Shown: positions 56,465 to 64,000, counted from the stretch's first letter. The stretch is 64,000 bases of DNA from Rhizobium sp. N324 (GCF_001664485.1 NZ_CP013633.1:1-64000); one strand, 5' to 3'. Notes: a model not told the origin generated them from the letters alone. Translations and numbers: made by a program.

Positions 56465-57517
56465 TCATGCTGCAGCCGTCAATGAGAGGCAGCTAAGGGT
56501 GAAGCCCGGTCCCATCGCCGTCAGGACAGTTCTCCTGGGTAGTCCTTGCGCAAGGAGCTTCTCGAGTACGAACAGCGCGGTTGGCGAGGACATGTTCCCA
56601 TAGTCCGAGAGAACCTCACGTTCCTGGTCGAGGGTTCCCTGGCTTAGTTTAAGCGCCGATTCCAAGGCGGTGATAACCTTTGATCCACCGGGGTGGCACG
56701 CAAACCGGTCAACGTCGGCAGGAGCAAGATCTGATCGGGCGAGTATGGACGTTACGCCCTTCAGCACATGAGTTTCGGCGAACGGTGGTATCGCACGATC
56801 GAAGATCACGCCCAGACCCTCCGGATCGACGCTCCATCCCATGATTTCTAGCGTGTCGGGCCACGTATGCTGGCCTGCAAGTTCGACCTCGGCCAGACCG
56901 GTCTCACTAGCACGCACCACGCAGGCGGCGGCCCCGTCGCCGAAGAGGGCGGTCGCCACCATGTTCGCCTTCGTAAGCTTGTCCATGCGAAATGCCAACG
57001 TGCAGGTCTCGACGGCGACCACCAGCACGACTGAGCCTGGCCGGGATGCCGCCAGCCGTGACGCGATTGAAAGCCCAGAGACTCCGCCGGCACAGCCGAG
57101 GCCAAACACGGGAACCCGTTCGACATCGTCCCGGAAGCCCAGTTCTCGGCTTACCCTCGCTTCCAGACTAGGTGTCGCAATACCAGTCGAGGAGACGGTT
57201 ACGATCGTGTCGACATCGCCTGCTGCAATGCCCGCCGACACGAGAGCCTTGCTGGTGGCGGCGACGAACATTGCACCCGCGCCCTCGATATGAGCGAGGT
57301 TTCGTTCGGGCCATCCCGACGTCTCGAGATACCACTCGATCGGCGGGACGGCATAGCGGCGCCGAATTCCCGAGGTTTCGAACACCCTTGCCAGCTTTTC
57401 GAAATCGCCAAATCGCGATGAGAACGCGGTGTGCGAGGCTCGCGCCGCGTCACGCTGGTCGATGACATGTGGCGGAACGGCGGTGCCGACGGATACCAGC
57501 TTGACGGATTGCTGCAT
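56465..57517 (-). CDS. Type III polyketide synthase (chalcone synthase family)
   Basis: 350-aa thiolase-fold enzyme with the triad of type III PKSs: Cys142 in FGLGCAGGVSGLS, His275 in FACHPGGSK and Asn308 in SDYGNMSSPT; the end GPGFTLSCLSL also fits. It would extend an acyl-CoA starter with malonyl-CoA and cyclise the product, giving pyrones or alkylresorcinol-like compounds. In many bacteria such genes precede a methyltransferase and an oxidoreductase; here they are absent. It is intact and is transcribed away from the FixK-box region at 57693-57706. Confidence 0.88.
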   Translation of the reverse strand: MQQSVKLVSVGTAVPPHVIDQRDAARASHTAFSSRFGDFEKLARVFETSGIRRRYAVPPIEWYLETSGWPERNLAHIEGAGAMFVAATSKALVSAGIAAGDVDTIVTVSSTGIATPSLEARVSRELGFRDDVERVPVFGLGCAGGVSGLSIASRLAASRPGSVVLVVAVETCTLAFRMDKLTKANMVATALFGDGAAACVVRASETGLAEVELAGQHTWPDTLEIMGWSVDPEGLGVIFDRAIPPFAETHVLKGVTSILARSDLAPADVDRFACHPGGSKVITALESALKLSQGTLDQEREVLSDYGNMSSPTALFVLEKLLAQGLPRRTVLTAMGPGFTLSCLSLTAAA

Positions 57518-57692
57518 AAGACTCCTTGCGACGGCGCGGGAAGAATTTGGTACGCCGCGCGAGGACGAGACCGAACCGTAACGCCTCGATCCTCAATAAG
57601 TTGCAATGCGGGCGAGCCTGACGCCGCACTTCGTCGGAAGGCTTCAGAGACGACGACGCGTGAAGAATGCCTCCCGCGGCTTCGTGTCTGCC

Positions 57693-57706
57693 TTGATCCA
57701 CGTCAA
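57693..57706. promoter_or_regulatory. FixK/FNR-like box upstream of CBS-BON gene
   Basis: TTGATCCACGTCAA fits TTGA-N6-TCAA exactly. It is 52 bp before the ATG at 57759, and 176 bp from the divergent PKS start. Confidence 0.6.
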
Positions 57707-57758
57707 TGCGCTCAACAAGTTGGCTCCGTAATTGTCCGATCGAAAAGGAGACAGCGCG

Positions 57759-58406
57759 ATGCTTGCTAGAGACATCATGACGACCCCGTGACGACGCTCG
57801 ACGAGGGACACAACGTCAGGGAAGCCGTCGAGATCGTCAACGCCAGCAAGATCGGCGCGGTGCCCGTCATCGATGGCGAAGGGCGGCTCACCGGCATCGT
57901 CACCGGGGAGACCTGCTGCGCCGGGTGGCGTCATCCTGGGCGAGACGGGCGGTACCGCATACGCGCGACCGCGAAGATGCACTGGCGGACTATGTGAAGG
58001 CCCGAAGCTGGCGCGTCAAGGACGTGATGTCGACGCCCGTCGTCAGCGCCGCCCTGAGCGCAACCGCGAGCCAGCTCGCAGAACTCCTGCAGGCCCACGA
58101 CATCAAACACCGAACGGCAGACTCGCCGGCATAATCAGCCGTCACGACTTGATGCGAGCGCTTCTCGATGTTCGACGGCAGTGTACTGCTTCCGGCGACG
58201 AGGCCCTAGGGACGGCCGTTCGTGGCCTGGAAACCGAGTTCGAAATAAGGTTCCCCATCGTCAATGCGACCGTCTCCAACGGGGCAGTGACCCTGAGGGG
58301 AGAGGTCGAGACGGAGCTGGAATGCTCGGCGGCCAGGGTGGCGGCGGAAAGCATCCGCGGCGTCGGCGGCGTGGTAAACAACATCACCCTGGCTACCGCA
58401 TGGTGA
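57759..58406 (+). pseudogene. CBS-pair + BON protein, multiple frameshifts
   Basis: AAAGGAG and ATG at 57759 start MLARDIMTTP, then TGA interrupts; the next frame gives VTTLDEGHNVREAVEIVNAS with IGAVPVIDGEGRLTGIVTG (CBS 1), another gives SWRVKDVMSTPVVSAALSAT (CBS 2), and a last gives RHDLMRALLDVRRQ and the BON domain (VSNGAVTLRGEVETELECSA) to 58406. Three or four frameshifts. Intact members of this type sense adenosine nucleotides through the CBS pair and are typical of low-oxygen stress clusters. Confidence 0.8.
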
Positions 58407-58445
58407 GCTCTCTCAAACTATGAAATCGTCCCTGGAGTTTCCATC

Positions 58446-58613
58446 ATGTTTGTCAGGGTTATCGCAGACGCCGTCGTGTCGAGGCTTCTCCTCGTCATCC
58501 CGATCCTCATGGTGGGGACGGTCGTGAGCGTCCTACTGGTGAGGCCATCCGCGCGTCGAGCGCTCTCTCTGACCCGTGAGTGCGCGATGAACATCTGGCC
58601 CTCCAGGATTTAA
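58446..58613 (+). CDS. Possible small membrane protein
   Basis: 55-aa frame with one strong membrane helix (VVSRLLLVIPILMVGTVVSV at residues 10-29). It begins 39 bp after the CBS-BON pseudogene; GGAG lies about 15 bases upstream. It could be a real small gene or a remnant of the same decayed operon. Family not recognised. Confidence 0.35.
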   Translation: MFVRVIADAVVSRLLLVIPILMVGTVVSVLLVRPSARRALSLTRECAMNIWPSRI

Positions 58614-58658
58614 TTGTCCGGCCGCGTCCCGCAAAAGACCGGAGGCGCGACGGATTCG

Positions 58659-59172
58659 ATGCTCTCCGAACTATTCGGCTTCATCTGGCTGATGGGAAGG
58701 CATCATCAGGCGTTGGTCGCAGGGCTGTCCCTGGCTCTTTCGTTATCGGCGCGGCGCCTCTCGAACTCCAGCGCCGGATCGTCAATGAGGCGACCGAGCA
58801 AGCGTCATACCGGTCTCTTCTCTTTCTCGTCTCCCTCTATCTCGCGGTCGCAGTGTTGAAGGGCGCGATAAAATTCACCTCCAAACTCTAAAGAAGCTGG
58901 GTGGGCGAAAAAAGCACGCTTTGGCTCGGGCGCGCGTTCTGCATCGGGCCGAGACGCCGCCATCGGACTCCACGCTCGAGGGGGTTGAGCTGTCGATCGT
59001 CTTTGCGGAAGCGGAACCGGTGGGCAGTTTCGTTGGGACCAGCATCTCCGAGCCGCTACTCCAGATCGGCATCCTTGTCACCGTGGGCGGGTATCTGATC
59101 TATCTCCAGCCGCTGATGAGGATGGCCGTCGCAGCCACCTTCGCCCCGCAGATTGCGTTCGTCCCGATGTTA
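58659..59172 (+). pseudogene. ABC exporter membrane-domain fragment
   Basis: The sequence reads MLSELFGFIWLMGRHHQALV then AGLSLAL, changes frame near 58740 to GAAPLELQRRIVNEATEQAS and LLFLVSLYLAVAVLKGAIKF, and after another shift gives [20 protein letters not shown] and [20 protein letters not shown]. These are the first transmembrane helices of an ABC-type exporter. The sequence ends abruptly at about 59172, where an IS256 transposase fragment begins; the ATPase domain is absent. Confidence 0.65.
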
Positions 59173-59506
59173 GGCGGCTCACCTGGCTTTTGGAGATGCC
59201 GCTCATACCCATGGCCTTGACCAAGTCGTCGACAGAACGAGTCGAGATTCCCTGGATATACGCTTCCTGGATAACGGCCGTCAGAGCTTTCTCTGCCATG
59301 CGGCGCGGTTCAAGGAAGCTCGGAAAGTAGCTGCCTTTGCGCAGCTTCGGAATGCGAAGCTCGACGGTGCCAGCCCGCGTCTCCCAATCGCGGTCACGGT
59401 AGCCATTGCGTTGTGCGAGCCGCATCGAGTTCTTCACACCGAAGTCTGCACCCGTAGCCGAGCCGACCTCCAACTCCATCAGCCGCTCGGCGGCAAAGCC
59501 AATCAT
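59171..59506 (-). pseudogene. IS256-family transposase, N-terminal fragment
   Basis: About 112 residues of an IS256 (mutator-type) transposase: [40 protein letters not shown], then [20 protein letters not shown] and [13 protein letters not shown]. This is the region before the first catalytic Asp. Homology stops at about 59171, exactly where the ABC exporter fragment ends, so the two fragments meet at a deletion or insertion joint. Confidence 0.75.
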
Positions 59507-59563
59507 CTCACGCGATAATCTGCATCCGCGCTCTTCTCAACGAGGGAGCGCACGTCATCATGT

Positions 59564-59619
59564 CATTGGTCATTGGTCATTGGTCATTGGTCATTGGTCA
59601 TTGGTCATTGGTCATTGGT
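59564..59619. repeat. 7-bp tandem repeat, eight copies
   Basis: CATTGGT is repeated eight times without interruption (56 bp). It lies 57 bp beyond the start of the IS256 fragment, in non-coding DNA. A 7-bp unit would shift frame when copy number changes, but no gene spans it. Confidence 0.9.
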
Positions 59620-59744
59620 GGTCTTTCCGTCAGGTTGGCCTTGAACAACCCGACCCTAGCGGAAAACACTGATGGCCGCCCGCAAAGCCGATCACCCGCT
59701 ACAGCGCAATGAAACGCGCGGGCGCTCGGCTTTACTCCCTACCG

Positions 59745-60115
59745 TCACCTACGCCACGTACTGGGACACGATCCAGTAGAACGGCCACCTTTTCCCGCGT
59801 GCAAGTGGCCATATGGGGGTGGTGTAATAACCAGGCATACGCGAGGTCGGTATGGCAGGTTTGATCTCTCCTTCCAGGTCGCTCGCGTCATAGATCGCGA
59901 CGACGCCGGGCACCGAGAACGCATCGCCGACATCGATGTTCAGGATTCGGGCATGTGGCTGGTCGGAGCGTCGCGATGCGATATGCAACATACCGCGGCG
60001 CCATGTCATCGACATACTGACCAACACCCGTCAGCAGACGTGGATCTTCGGTGCGCTTGTCCCGCTTGCCGACAAGTTTGGGCCGCAGCTCGACGGAATG
60101 GTCCTGCTGGCTCAT
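59745..60115 (-). pseudogene. Xanthine-dehydrogenase-type large subunit, N-terminal fragment
   Basis: The start (ATG at 60115, overlapping the lactonase stop as ATGA) reads MSQQDHSVELRPKLVGKRDK then EDPRLLTGVGQYVDDMAPRY, the usual N-terminus of CoxL/XdhB-type molybdenum hydroxylase subunits. After a frameshift near 59990 it continues DQPHARILNIDVGDAFSVPG with VVAIYDASDLEG, to a stop at 59745. Only about 120 of roughly 780 residues remain; the Mo-cofactor domains are absent. Confidence 0.75.
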
Positions 60116-60873
60116 TCGTAGAACTCCACACCCTTTCGCAACTCTTGCCATTGCGCGTCGTCGTGGCCGAAAATGATAGAAGCTCCCCGCTCCCGAAGAG
60201 CTTTCAGGCGAGCGAGTGCCTCTGCGGCGAGTTCGATGTTCCAAGTATTTCTCGGAGCGATACCGGTGTCGACGCTCGCCCGGAGCGGGGCAGCATCTGA
60301 AGCGAGTATAAATGAACCATCTTTTTCCAGCTCGACACGGGCGACGGTCATTCCGGGGGTATGACCCGGCATGGGCAGCAAGACGATGCGCCCGTCGCCA
60401 AAGACGTCATGCTCGGCATTGAAGGTCTGGAAACCCTGGGGCGGGTCCCATTCTCCTCGAAGATAGCCTTGATTTTCTGCACCGCTTGCCGTGGCGGCCT
60501 GCGCCTCCGCTTCGTGGCAGAGGATCGTTGCGCGCCGAAAGTACGCGTTGCAGCCGCAATGATCGGGATGCAGATGTGAACAGATCACAACATCTATGTC
60601 CTCGGGATCGAGAGCAAGAGTCTTCAACTGATGAACGACCGTCCGCTCTGGCGAAAAGATCGGGGTCATAACCTTGCTTAACCCACCCCATCGCGCGCCT
60701 GGATCGATGGCGGCCTCTGGATTGCATCCGCTATCGAACAGCGCGTTGCCTTGGGGATGGCGCATCAGGGTGGCGTGAACCGGCAATTCAATCGCTTCTT
60801 CCTTCAGCGCCCCAGGGACGTAGATGGACCGGCGCATACGAAGCCGGCCGGCCTCGAGAAAATGCATCTTCAT
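60112..60873 (-). CDS. Metallo-beta-lactamase-fold lactonase (AHL-lactonase-like)
   Basis: 253-aa protein of the AiiA/AttM-like lactonase group. Metal motif SHLHPDHCGCN with His100, His102, Asp104 and His105; further ligands are likely His171 (MPGHTPGM), Asp193 (ASDAAPL) and His239 (GHDDAQW). Enzymes of this group open the lactone ring of N-acyl-homoserine lactones or similar lactones. It overlaps the small-subunit gene before it and the large-subunit gene after it (both ATGA), so it was the third gene of a hydroxylase operon. It is intact while its three neighbours are broken. The natural substrate could be a lactone linked to the hydroxylase reaction rather than a quorum signal. Confidence 0.82.
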   Translation of the reverse strand: MKMHFLEAGRLRMRRSIYVPGALKEEAIELPVHATLMRHPQGNALFDSGCNPEAAIDPGARWGGLSKVMTPIFSPERTVVHQLKTLALDPEDIDVVICSHLHPDHCGCNAYFRRATILCHEAEAQAATASGAENQGYLRGEWDPPQGFQTFNAEHDVFGDGRIVLLPMPGHTPGMTVARVELEKDGSFILASDAAPLRASVDTGIAPRNTWNIELAAEALARLKALRERGASIIFGHDDAQWQELRKGVEFYE

Positions 60874-61343
60874 CTTAAAGGTCCTCTCTTGCTAGCCAGT
60901 TCGCGGACGGCGTTGACGATGTTTTCATAGCCCGTACAACGACAGATGTTTCCTGAGAGCGCTTCCCTGATCTTCTGATCGGTTTCCAGCGGATGGTGGC
61001 GAAGAAGGTCGATGATCGCCACGATGAAACTGGGCCTACAAATTCGCATTGCAGGCCATGATGCTGGCGGAACGCTCCTTGGATTCGTCCGAGTATCGAC
61101 GCTTCCCTGGCCATGGTTTCGATTTCGCTCCCGTCTGCCTGCACTGCAAGCATCAGACAGGAGCGTGCGCTCCTTCCATCGAGAATGACGGTGCAGGCAC
61201 CGCAAACGCCATGTTCGCACCCGACATGGGTTCCGGTCAGGCAAAGGATCCTGGCGCAGGAAGTCGCTCAGCAGCGTTCGTGCTTCGATCGTGCGCGTCA
61301 TATACGCTTCGTTGACGCTGACGGTGATCGTCTTCTCACTCAT
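60870..61343 (-). pseudogene. Xanthine-dehydrogenase-type iron-sulfur subunit, frameshifted
   Basis: The start TITVSVNEAYMTRTIEARTL with LLSDFLR is the CoxS-type N-terminus. The 2Fe-2S loop (GCEHGVCGACT type) is readable only after frame shifts near 61265 and the next part (RSCLMLAVQADGSEIETMAR) lies in another frame; the original frame resumes at AIIDLLRHHPLETDQKIREA and the second cluster motif SGNICRCTGYENIVNAVREL. At least three frameshifts. It overlaps the lactonase start by 4 bp. Confidence 0.78.
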
Positions 61344-62060
61344 CTTGCTTGAAGCCTTTCGTGGTTCGCGCGGCTCCAGGCGGCGCGAAGGGCCCGTTTG
61401 GCAAGGACGCCTGAGAGATGCCTGCGGTAATCTGCAGAGGCATGGATATCCGTGTTGGGCGTGAGGATTCCAGCCAGGCGATCCGCCACCGTATCGAGAA
61501 CCGGCTCGGAAACATCCGTCCCCTCGATGATGCCCTCGATCTCTTCAAGCCGCAGCGGGGTTTCACCAACGCCCATCATGCCAACGCGAACGTCAGACGC
61601 CCTGCCATCTACACAATGCAGCGTCGACGCAAAGCAAGCGAGTGCGAAGTCCCCGTGGCGTTTTGCAAACTCCTCAAATCCCCATCCGGCATCCGGTCTC
61701 ATCGCGTCGAGCTCGACGCGAATTACAAACTCGTCCGGTTCCAACGAGCTGACCAGCGATCCGACAAAAAAATCGGCTGCAGGTATTTCGCGTCTGCCGC
61801 GCTGAGAGGAGGCGATGACCGTCCCACCGAGGAACCGTGTCATCATCGGCACCTCGGTCGCTGGATCCGCATGCGCGACGCTGCCGCCGAAGGTGCCGCG
61901 GTTGCGCACGGTCATATGGGTGACGTGATGCATCGCCTCATGCACGATTGGCAAGTGTTGGCGGATGTCGCGGTCATGTGATGGCGTACCGTCGGCGCCG
62001 ATTCTCACCCGATCTCCGTGCAGTTCGATCCGATCTCCATGAACCGACGTTACTACGCGC
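61340..62060 (-). pseudogene. Xanthine-dehydrogenase-type FAD subunit, N-terminus lost
   Basis: CoxM-type features: VHEAMHHVTHMTVRNRGTFG then GSVAHADPATEVPMMTRFLG (FAD-binding region), FFVGSLVSSLEPDEFVIRVE, GWGFEEFAKRHGDFALACFA, then the C-terminal DYRRHLSGVLAKRALRAAW. The first about 70 residues with the other FAD loop are missing or out of frame, and the upstream DNA belongs to an IS66 fragment. It overlaps the iron-sulfur subunit start by 4 bp. Confidence 0.75.
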
Positions 62061-62177
62061 GGTGCCCAAAATCCCGCGGCCCTGCTCGGATGGATACGAT
62101 CTCTCTGAGCAGTTCGAGGTTCTCGCCGGTCATGGTGGCCACGTCTTCGATCGTGCAGATATGCATCGAACGAGCCA
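62061..62177 (-). other. Junction segment of unknown origin
   Basis: A 41-codon frame starts at the end of the IS66 fragment (MARSMHICTIEDVATMTGEN, then LELLREIVSIRAG) and runs into the FAD-subunit remnant. It looks like the start of another gene but I do not recognise it. Confidence 0.35.
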
Positions 62178-62355
62178 TCAGGCGGCCTTTTGCGAAGTGG
62201 AGACCGTCGGAAGCATATTCCACGGCAACAGGTCTTCAAGCCTATCTACCGGTTAATCTTTGATCTGGGTTAGGACGTCCGTGAGGTAGCTCTCGGGGTT
62301 GCGGCCATGCAATTTGTCCGTTCCAATGATGGTCAAGATATTAGCGTTGCGCTAT
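62178..62355 (-). pseudogene. IS66-family transposase (TnpC), C-terminal fragment
   Basis: The minus strand reads LTIIGTDKLHGRNPESYLTD then VLTQIKD, an in-frame stop at 62253-62255, then PVDRLEDLLPWNM and a stop at 62178-62180. This is the characteristic end of IS66 transposases (C-K-x-N-x-x-P-x-x-Y-L-x-D, then LLPW). Only about 55 codons remain. Confidence 0.75.
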
Positions 62356-62405
62356 CTCGTTCGTAATTTGCATCGTGTAAGTCTTCACTCCTGATGCTCG
62401 TTCTC

Positions 62406-62446
62406 GGGCCGCGCCGCGCAACGCGCGGCCCGTCTTTCGGTTTTCT
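62406..62446 (+). terminator. Probable rho-independent terminator (orphan)
   Basis: GGGCCGCGC (62406-62414) and GCGCGGCCC (62423-62431) form a perfect 9-bp GC-rich stem with an 8-base loop, followed by a T-rich stretch (GTCTTTCGGTTTTCT). No plus-strand gene ends just before it, so its original gene is gone; it now insulates the avidin gene from upstream transcription. Confidence 0.65.
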
Positions 62447-62546
62447 CAACCCGGGAAATTGCTACTCGGATTGATTGATTATTGCAAGATTATATGCAAC
62501 CTTCGGTACGATCGCCGACGGTCGGCGCACATCAGGAGGAAAAACC

Positions 62547-63014
62547 ATGATCCGTACTACTGCAGTTGCAGCACTTGTGTTTGCTGTAGCAACCTCAGCT
62601 CTTGCTTTCGATGCAAGCAACTTCAAGGATTTTTCAAGCATCGCATCGGCTTCCAGCAGTTGGCAGAACCAGTCCGGCTCGACGATGATCATTCAAGTCG
62701 ACTCGTTCGGAAATGTCTCCGGCCAATATGTAAACAGAGCCCAGGGCACCGGATGCCAGAACTCGCCCTATCCGCTAACAGGAAGGGTAAACGGGACGTT
62801 CATCGCATTTTCGGTCGGCTGGAACAATTCGACGGAGAACTGCAATTCGGCAACCGGATGGACCGGCTACGCACAGGTCAACGGCAACAACACTGAGATA
62901 GTCACGAGCTGGAACCTCGCTTACGAAGGCGGCTCCGGTCCGGCCATTGAGCAAGGACAAGACACTTTCCAGTACGTGCCGACGACTGAGAACAAAAGCC
63001 TCTTGAAGGATTAA
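62547..63014 (+). CDS. Rhizavidin-type avidin (biotin-binding protein)
   Basis: 155-aa secreted avidin. Residues 1-20 are a signal peptide (MIRTTAVAALVFAVATSALA). The mature protein is a beta-barrel with the biotin-site elements SSWQNQSGSTMIIQVDSFG, VSGQYVNRAQGTGCQNSPYP, then GTFIAFSVGWNNSTENCNSA and TSWNLAYEGG. The two Cys (TGCQN, ENCNS) match the disulfide known from rhizavidin, which is a dimer and lacks the tetramer Trp of streptavidin. I recognise the sequence as near-identical to R. etli rhizavidin. AGGAGGAAAAACC precedes the start; a longer in-frame start at 62475 exists. Broken IS66 pieces lie on both sides. Confidence 0.93.
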   Translation: MIRTTAVAALVFAVATSALAFDASNFKDFSSIASASSSWQNQSGSTMIIQVDSFGNVSGQYVNRAQGTGCQNSPYPLTGRVNGTFIAFSVGWNNSTENCNSATGWTGYAQVNGNNTEIVTSWNLAYEGGSGPAIEQGQDTFQYVPTTENKSLLKD

Positions 63015-63116
63015 TCTCCTCTGCCCTGCCGGCGCTGCCCGTCAGAGATTGTGGAGCACGAATTCATCGAATATGGCCAAAGGCTTAGACGAAGCTGCTT
63101 TCCCTGCCGAATAAAA

Positions 63117-63142
63117 GCGCCGCGTGCTCGTCCGCGCGGCGC
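63117..63142 (+). terminator. Hairpin downstream of the avidin gene
   Basis: GCGCCGCG (63117-63124) and CGCGGCGC (63135-63142) pair perfectly around a 10-base loop. Only a short AT-rich stretch follows (AAATCCTTATTTAA), so this is a weak terminator candidate for the avidin transcript, 100 bp after its stop. Confidence 0.45.
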
Positions 63143-63225
63143 AAATCCTTATTTAATGAGTTCAATGCGGCCCAAAACGGCAAGCTTTCCGGACAAAAGT
63201 AAGCATCCGAGGATGCGCCGCCTTG

Positions 63226-63466
63226 GGGCAAACGCGGCGATCTGATCAAGGTCGTTTGGCACGATGGCCAGAGGGCCTGCCTGTTCACGAAAAAATTGGA
63301 GCGAGGAAGGTTTATTTAGCATGACGGCCAGGGCGCTTGTCTGTTCACGAAGAAGCTGGAGCGCGGCCGCTTCATCTGGCCGTCAGCCGCTGACGGCACG
63401 GTGGTGATCACACCGGCGCAGCTCGGTTATCTGCTCGAAGGTCTACAGAAATATGCCTGCTTGTGA
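63226..63466 (+). pseudogene. Two tandem IS66 TnpB fragments
   Basis: The first (about 63236-63305) reads DLIKVVWHDGQRACLFTKKLERG. The second (about 63322-63466) repeats the same region as DGQGACLFTKKLERGRFIWP and SAADGTVVITPAQLGYLLEG. Both are parts of the IS66 accessory protein TnpB, with one segment present twice, so two different copies were joined here. Neither can be expressed. Confidence 0.75.
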
Positions 63467-63708
63467 GTCTGACGAATCATCACCGGACAAGATCTAGGTG
63501 CTGGATCCGAGCCATCCGTTATTTGGACGCTCCTTTAATGTGATCCGTGAGGTGGGACGTAGAGGCGGCAACTTCGCGCCGTCGTATGAGGTTGAACCTC
63601 GTAGTGGATCGACCTTGCTGATACCCGTGTCTGCGACACAGGGATATGTCGAAGCCTGAAATACTGACGCGCGAAGGACACCATTCGCCCAATTGTGAGG
63701 AGAAGGTT

Positions 63709-64000
63709 TTGCCAATCACTGTGCAACGCCTCCGCCTTGCAGCGGGCATCAAGGTAAAGGCACAGCGCAACAGATGGACACACGAACCTAGTTTGCTCAG
63801 CACCGTACAACTTGCCGCCAGGCTCGATACTCCCGTCAATTGGATTTACGTTCAAATCAGGCGGAAGCGCCTGCTCATCGACCAGCAATCAACCGGAGCA
63901 TATTTGTTCCAAAATTCCCCGGCGGTCGTCAACGCGGTTCGCGACCTTCGCAACCGTACCATTCATCAACTCGATCTGAGAATCATTCAGCCTCACCAGG
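63709..64000 (+). CDS. Partial ORF, possible recombinase C-terminal DNA-binding part
   Basis: An open frame runs off the right edge. From TTG at 63709 (GAGGAGAAGG upstream) it reads VQRLRLAAGIKVKAQRNRWT, then LSTVQLAARLDTPVNWIYVQ and IRRKRLLIDQQSTGAYLFQN. The second block looks like an HTH of the MerR/excisionase type, as found at the C-terminus of some site-specific recombinases or transposon resolvases. The real gene may begin upstream in a broken part. Incomplete at the window end, so the call is tentative. Confidence 0.4.
   Translation, partial: MPITVQRLRLAAGIKVKAQRNRWTHEPSLLSTVQLAARLDTPVNWIYVQIRRKRLLIDQQSTGAYLFQNSPAVVNAVRDLRNRTIHQLDLRIIQPHQ

Noticed and set aside
59564..59619. CRISPR array
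   Set aside because: The repeats are 7 bp and directly adjacent without spacers, and no cas genes are present.
1..64000. nod boxes, NifA/sigma-54 promoters, tRNA or rRNA genes
   Set aside because: I looked for the usual consensus elements and structures and found none that fit well; a covariance or matrix search would be needed to exclude them fully.

Overview
The window looks like part of a Rhizobium plasmid, most likely a symbiotic plasmid of the R. etli / R. phaseoli group. The strongest pointer is an intact avidin gene (62547-63014) whose sequence I recognise as rhizavidin, described from R. etli. Supporting pointers are a SyrB-type regulator with a broken paralogue, a RHE_PE00001/DUF1612-type protein, a DUF982 protein, HWE-type histidine kinases with single-domain response regulators, a type III polyketide synthase, FixK/FNR-like boxes and many insertion-sequence remnants. 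I see no rRNA, tRNA, replication or conjugation genes, nod box or CRISPR array.

Layout. 0-2.5 kb: a knot of decayed IS3 and IS4 transposases between two copies of a 16-bp palindrome. 3.2-6.1 kb: a serine recombinase and a DUF1612 gene with an 11-bp inverted repeat between them. 6.1-31 kb: a dense defence island whose genes are almost all intact. It holds a HEPN protein, a CoiA-like nuclease, an AbiJ-like HEPN protein, a complete Gabija system (gajA-gajB), a three-gene Abi-HEPN / phospholipase-D-fold / small-protein operon, a 188-aa gene behind a perfect operator-like repeat, an HTH + DUF3800 pair, an HNH nuclease, a type I Mokosh pair (kinase-like/helicase + PLD nuclease), and a HelD/UvrD-like helicase preceded by a 462-aa unknown.

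31-45 kb: a decayed signalling region. It has single-domain response regulators (one intact, three broken), a frameshifted GAF-PAS-PAS-HWE kinase, the tail of a second kinase and a frameshifted MFS transporter, mixed with small intact rhizobial genes (DUF982, a Gly/Ser-rich secreted protein, an XRE regulator, a SyrB-like protein). 45-58.5 kb: a nucleotidyltransferase gene behind a 15-bp perfect inverted repeat, then a stress/microaerobic cluster (P-type ATPase, two universal stress proteins, PPOX-like flavoprotein, zinc alcohol dehydrogenase, DegP-type protease, BON and CBS-BON proteins, type III PKS). Five intergenic sites there fit TTGA-N6-TCAA exactly, so the cluster looks like a decaying FixK/FNR regulon. 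An intact IS3-family element (54217-55498) cuts off a hybrid histidine kinase.

58.5-64 kb: ABC-exporter and IS256 fragments joined end to end, a 7-bp tandem repeat, an overlapping xanthine-dehydrogenase-type operon in which the three hydroxylase subunits are broken but an AHL-lactonase-like gene is intact, then the avidin gene between IS66 fragments, and the start of a possible recombinase fragment running off the right edge.

The contrast between the intact defence island and the frameshift-rich 32-62 kb part is the main large-scale pattern. The best candidates for undescribed systems are the Abi-HEPN/PLD/small-protein operon (14717-17419) and the 462-aa protein + zinc-finger helicase operon (26832-30980).
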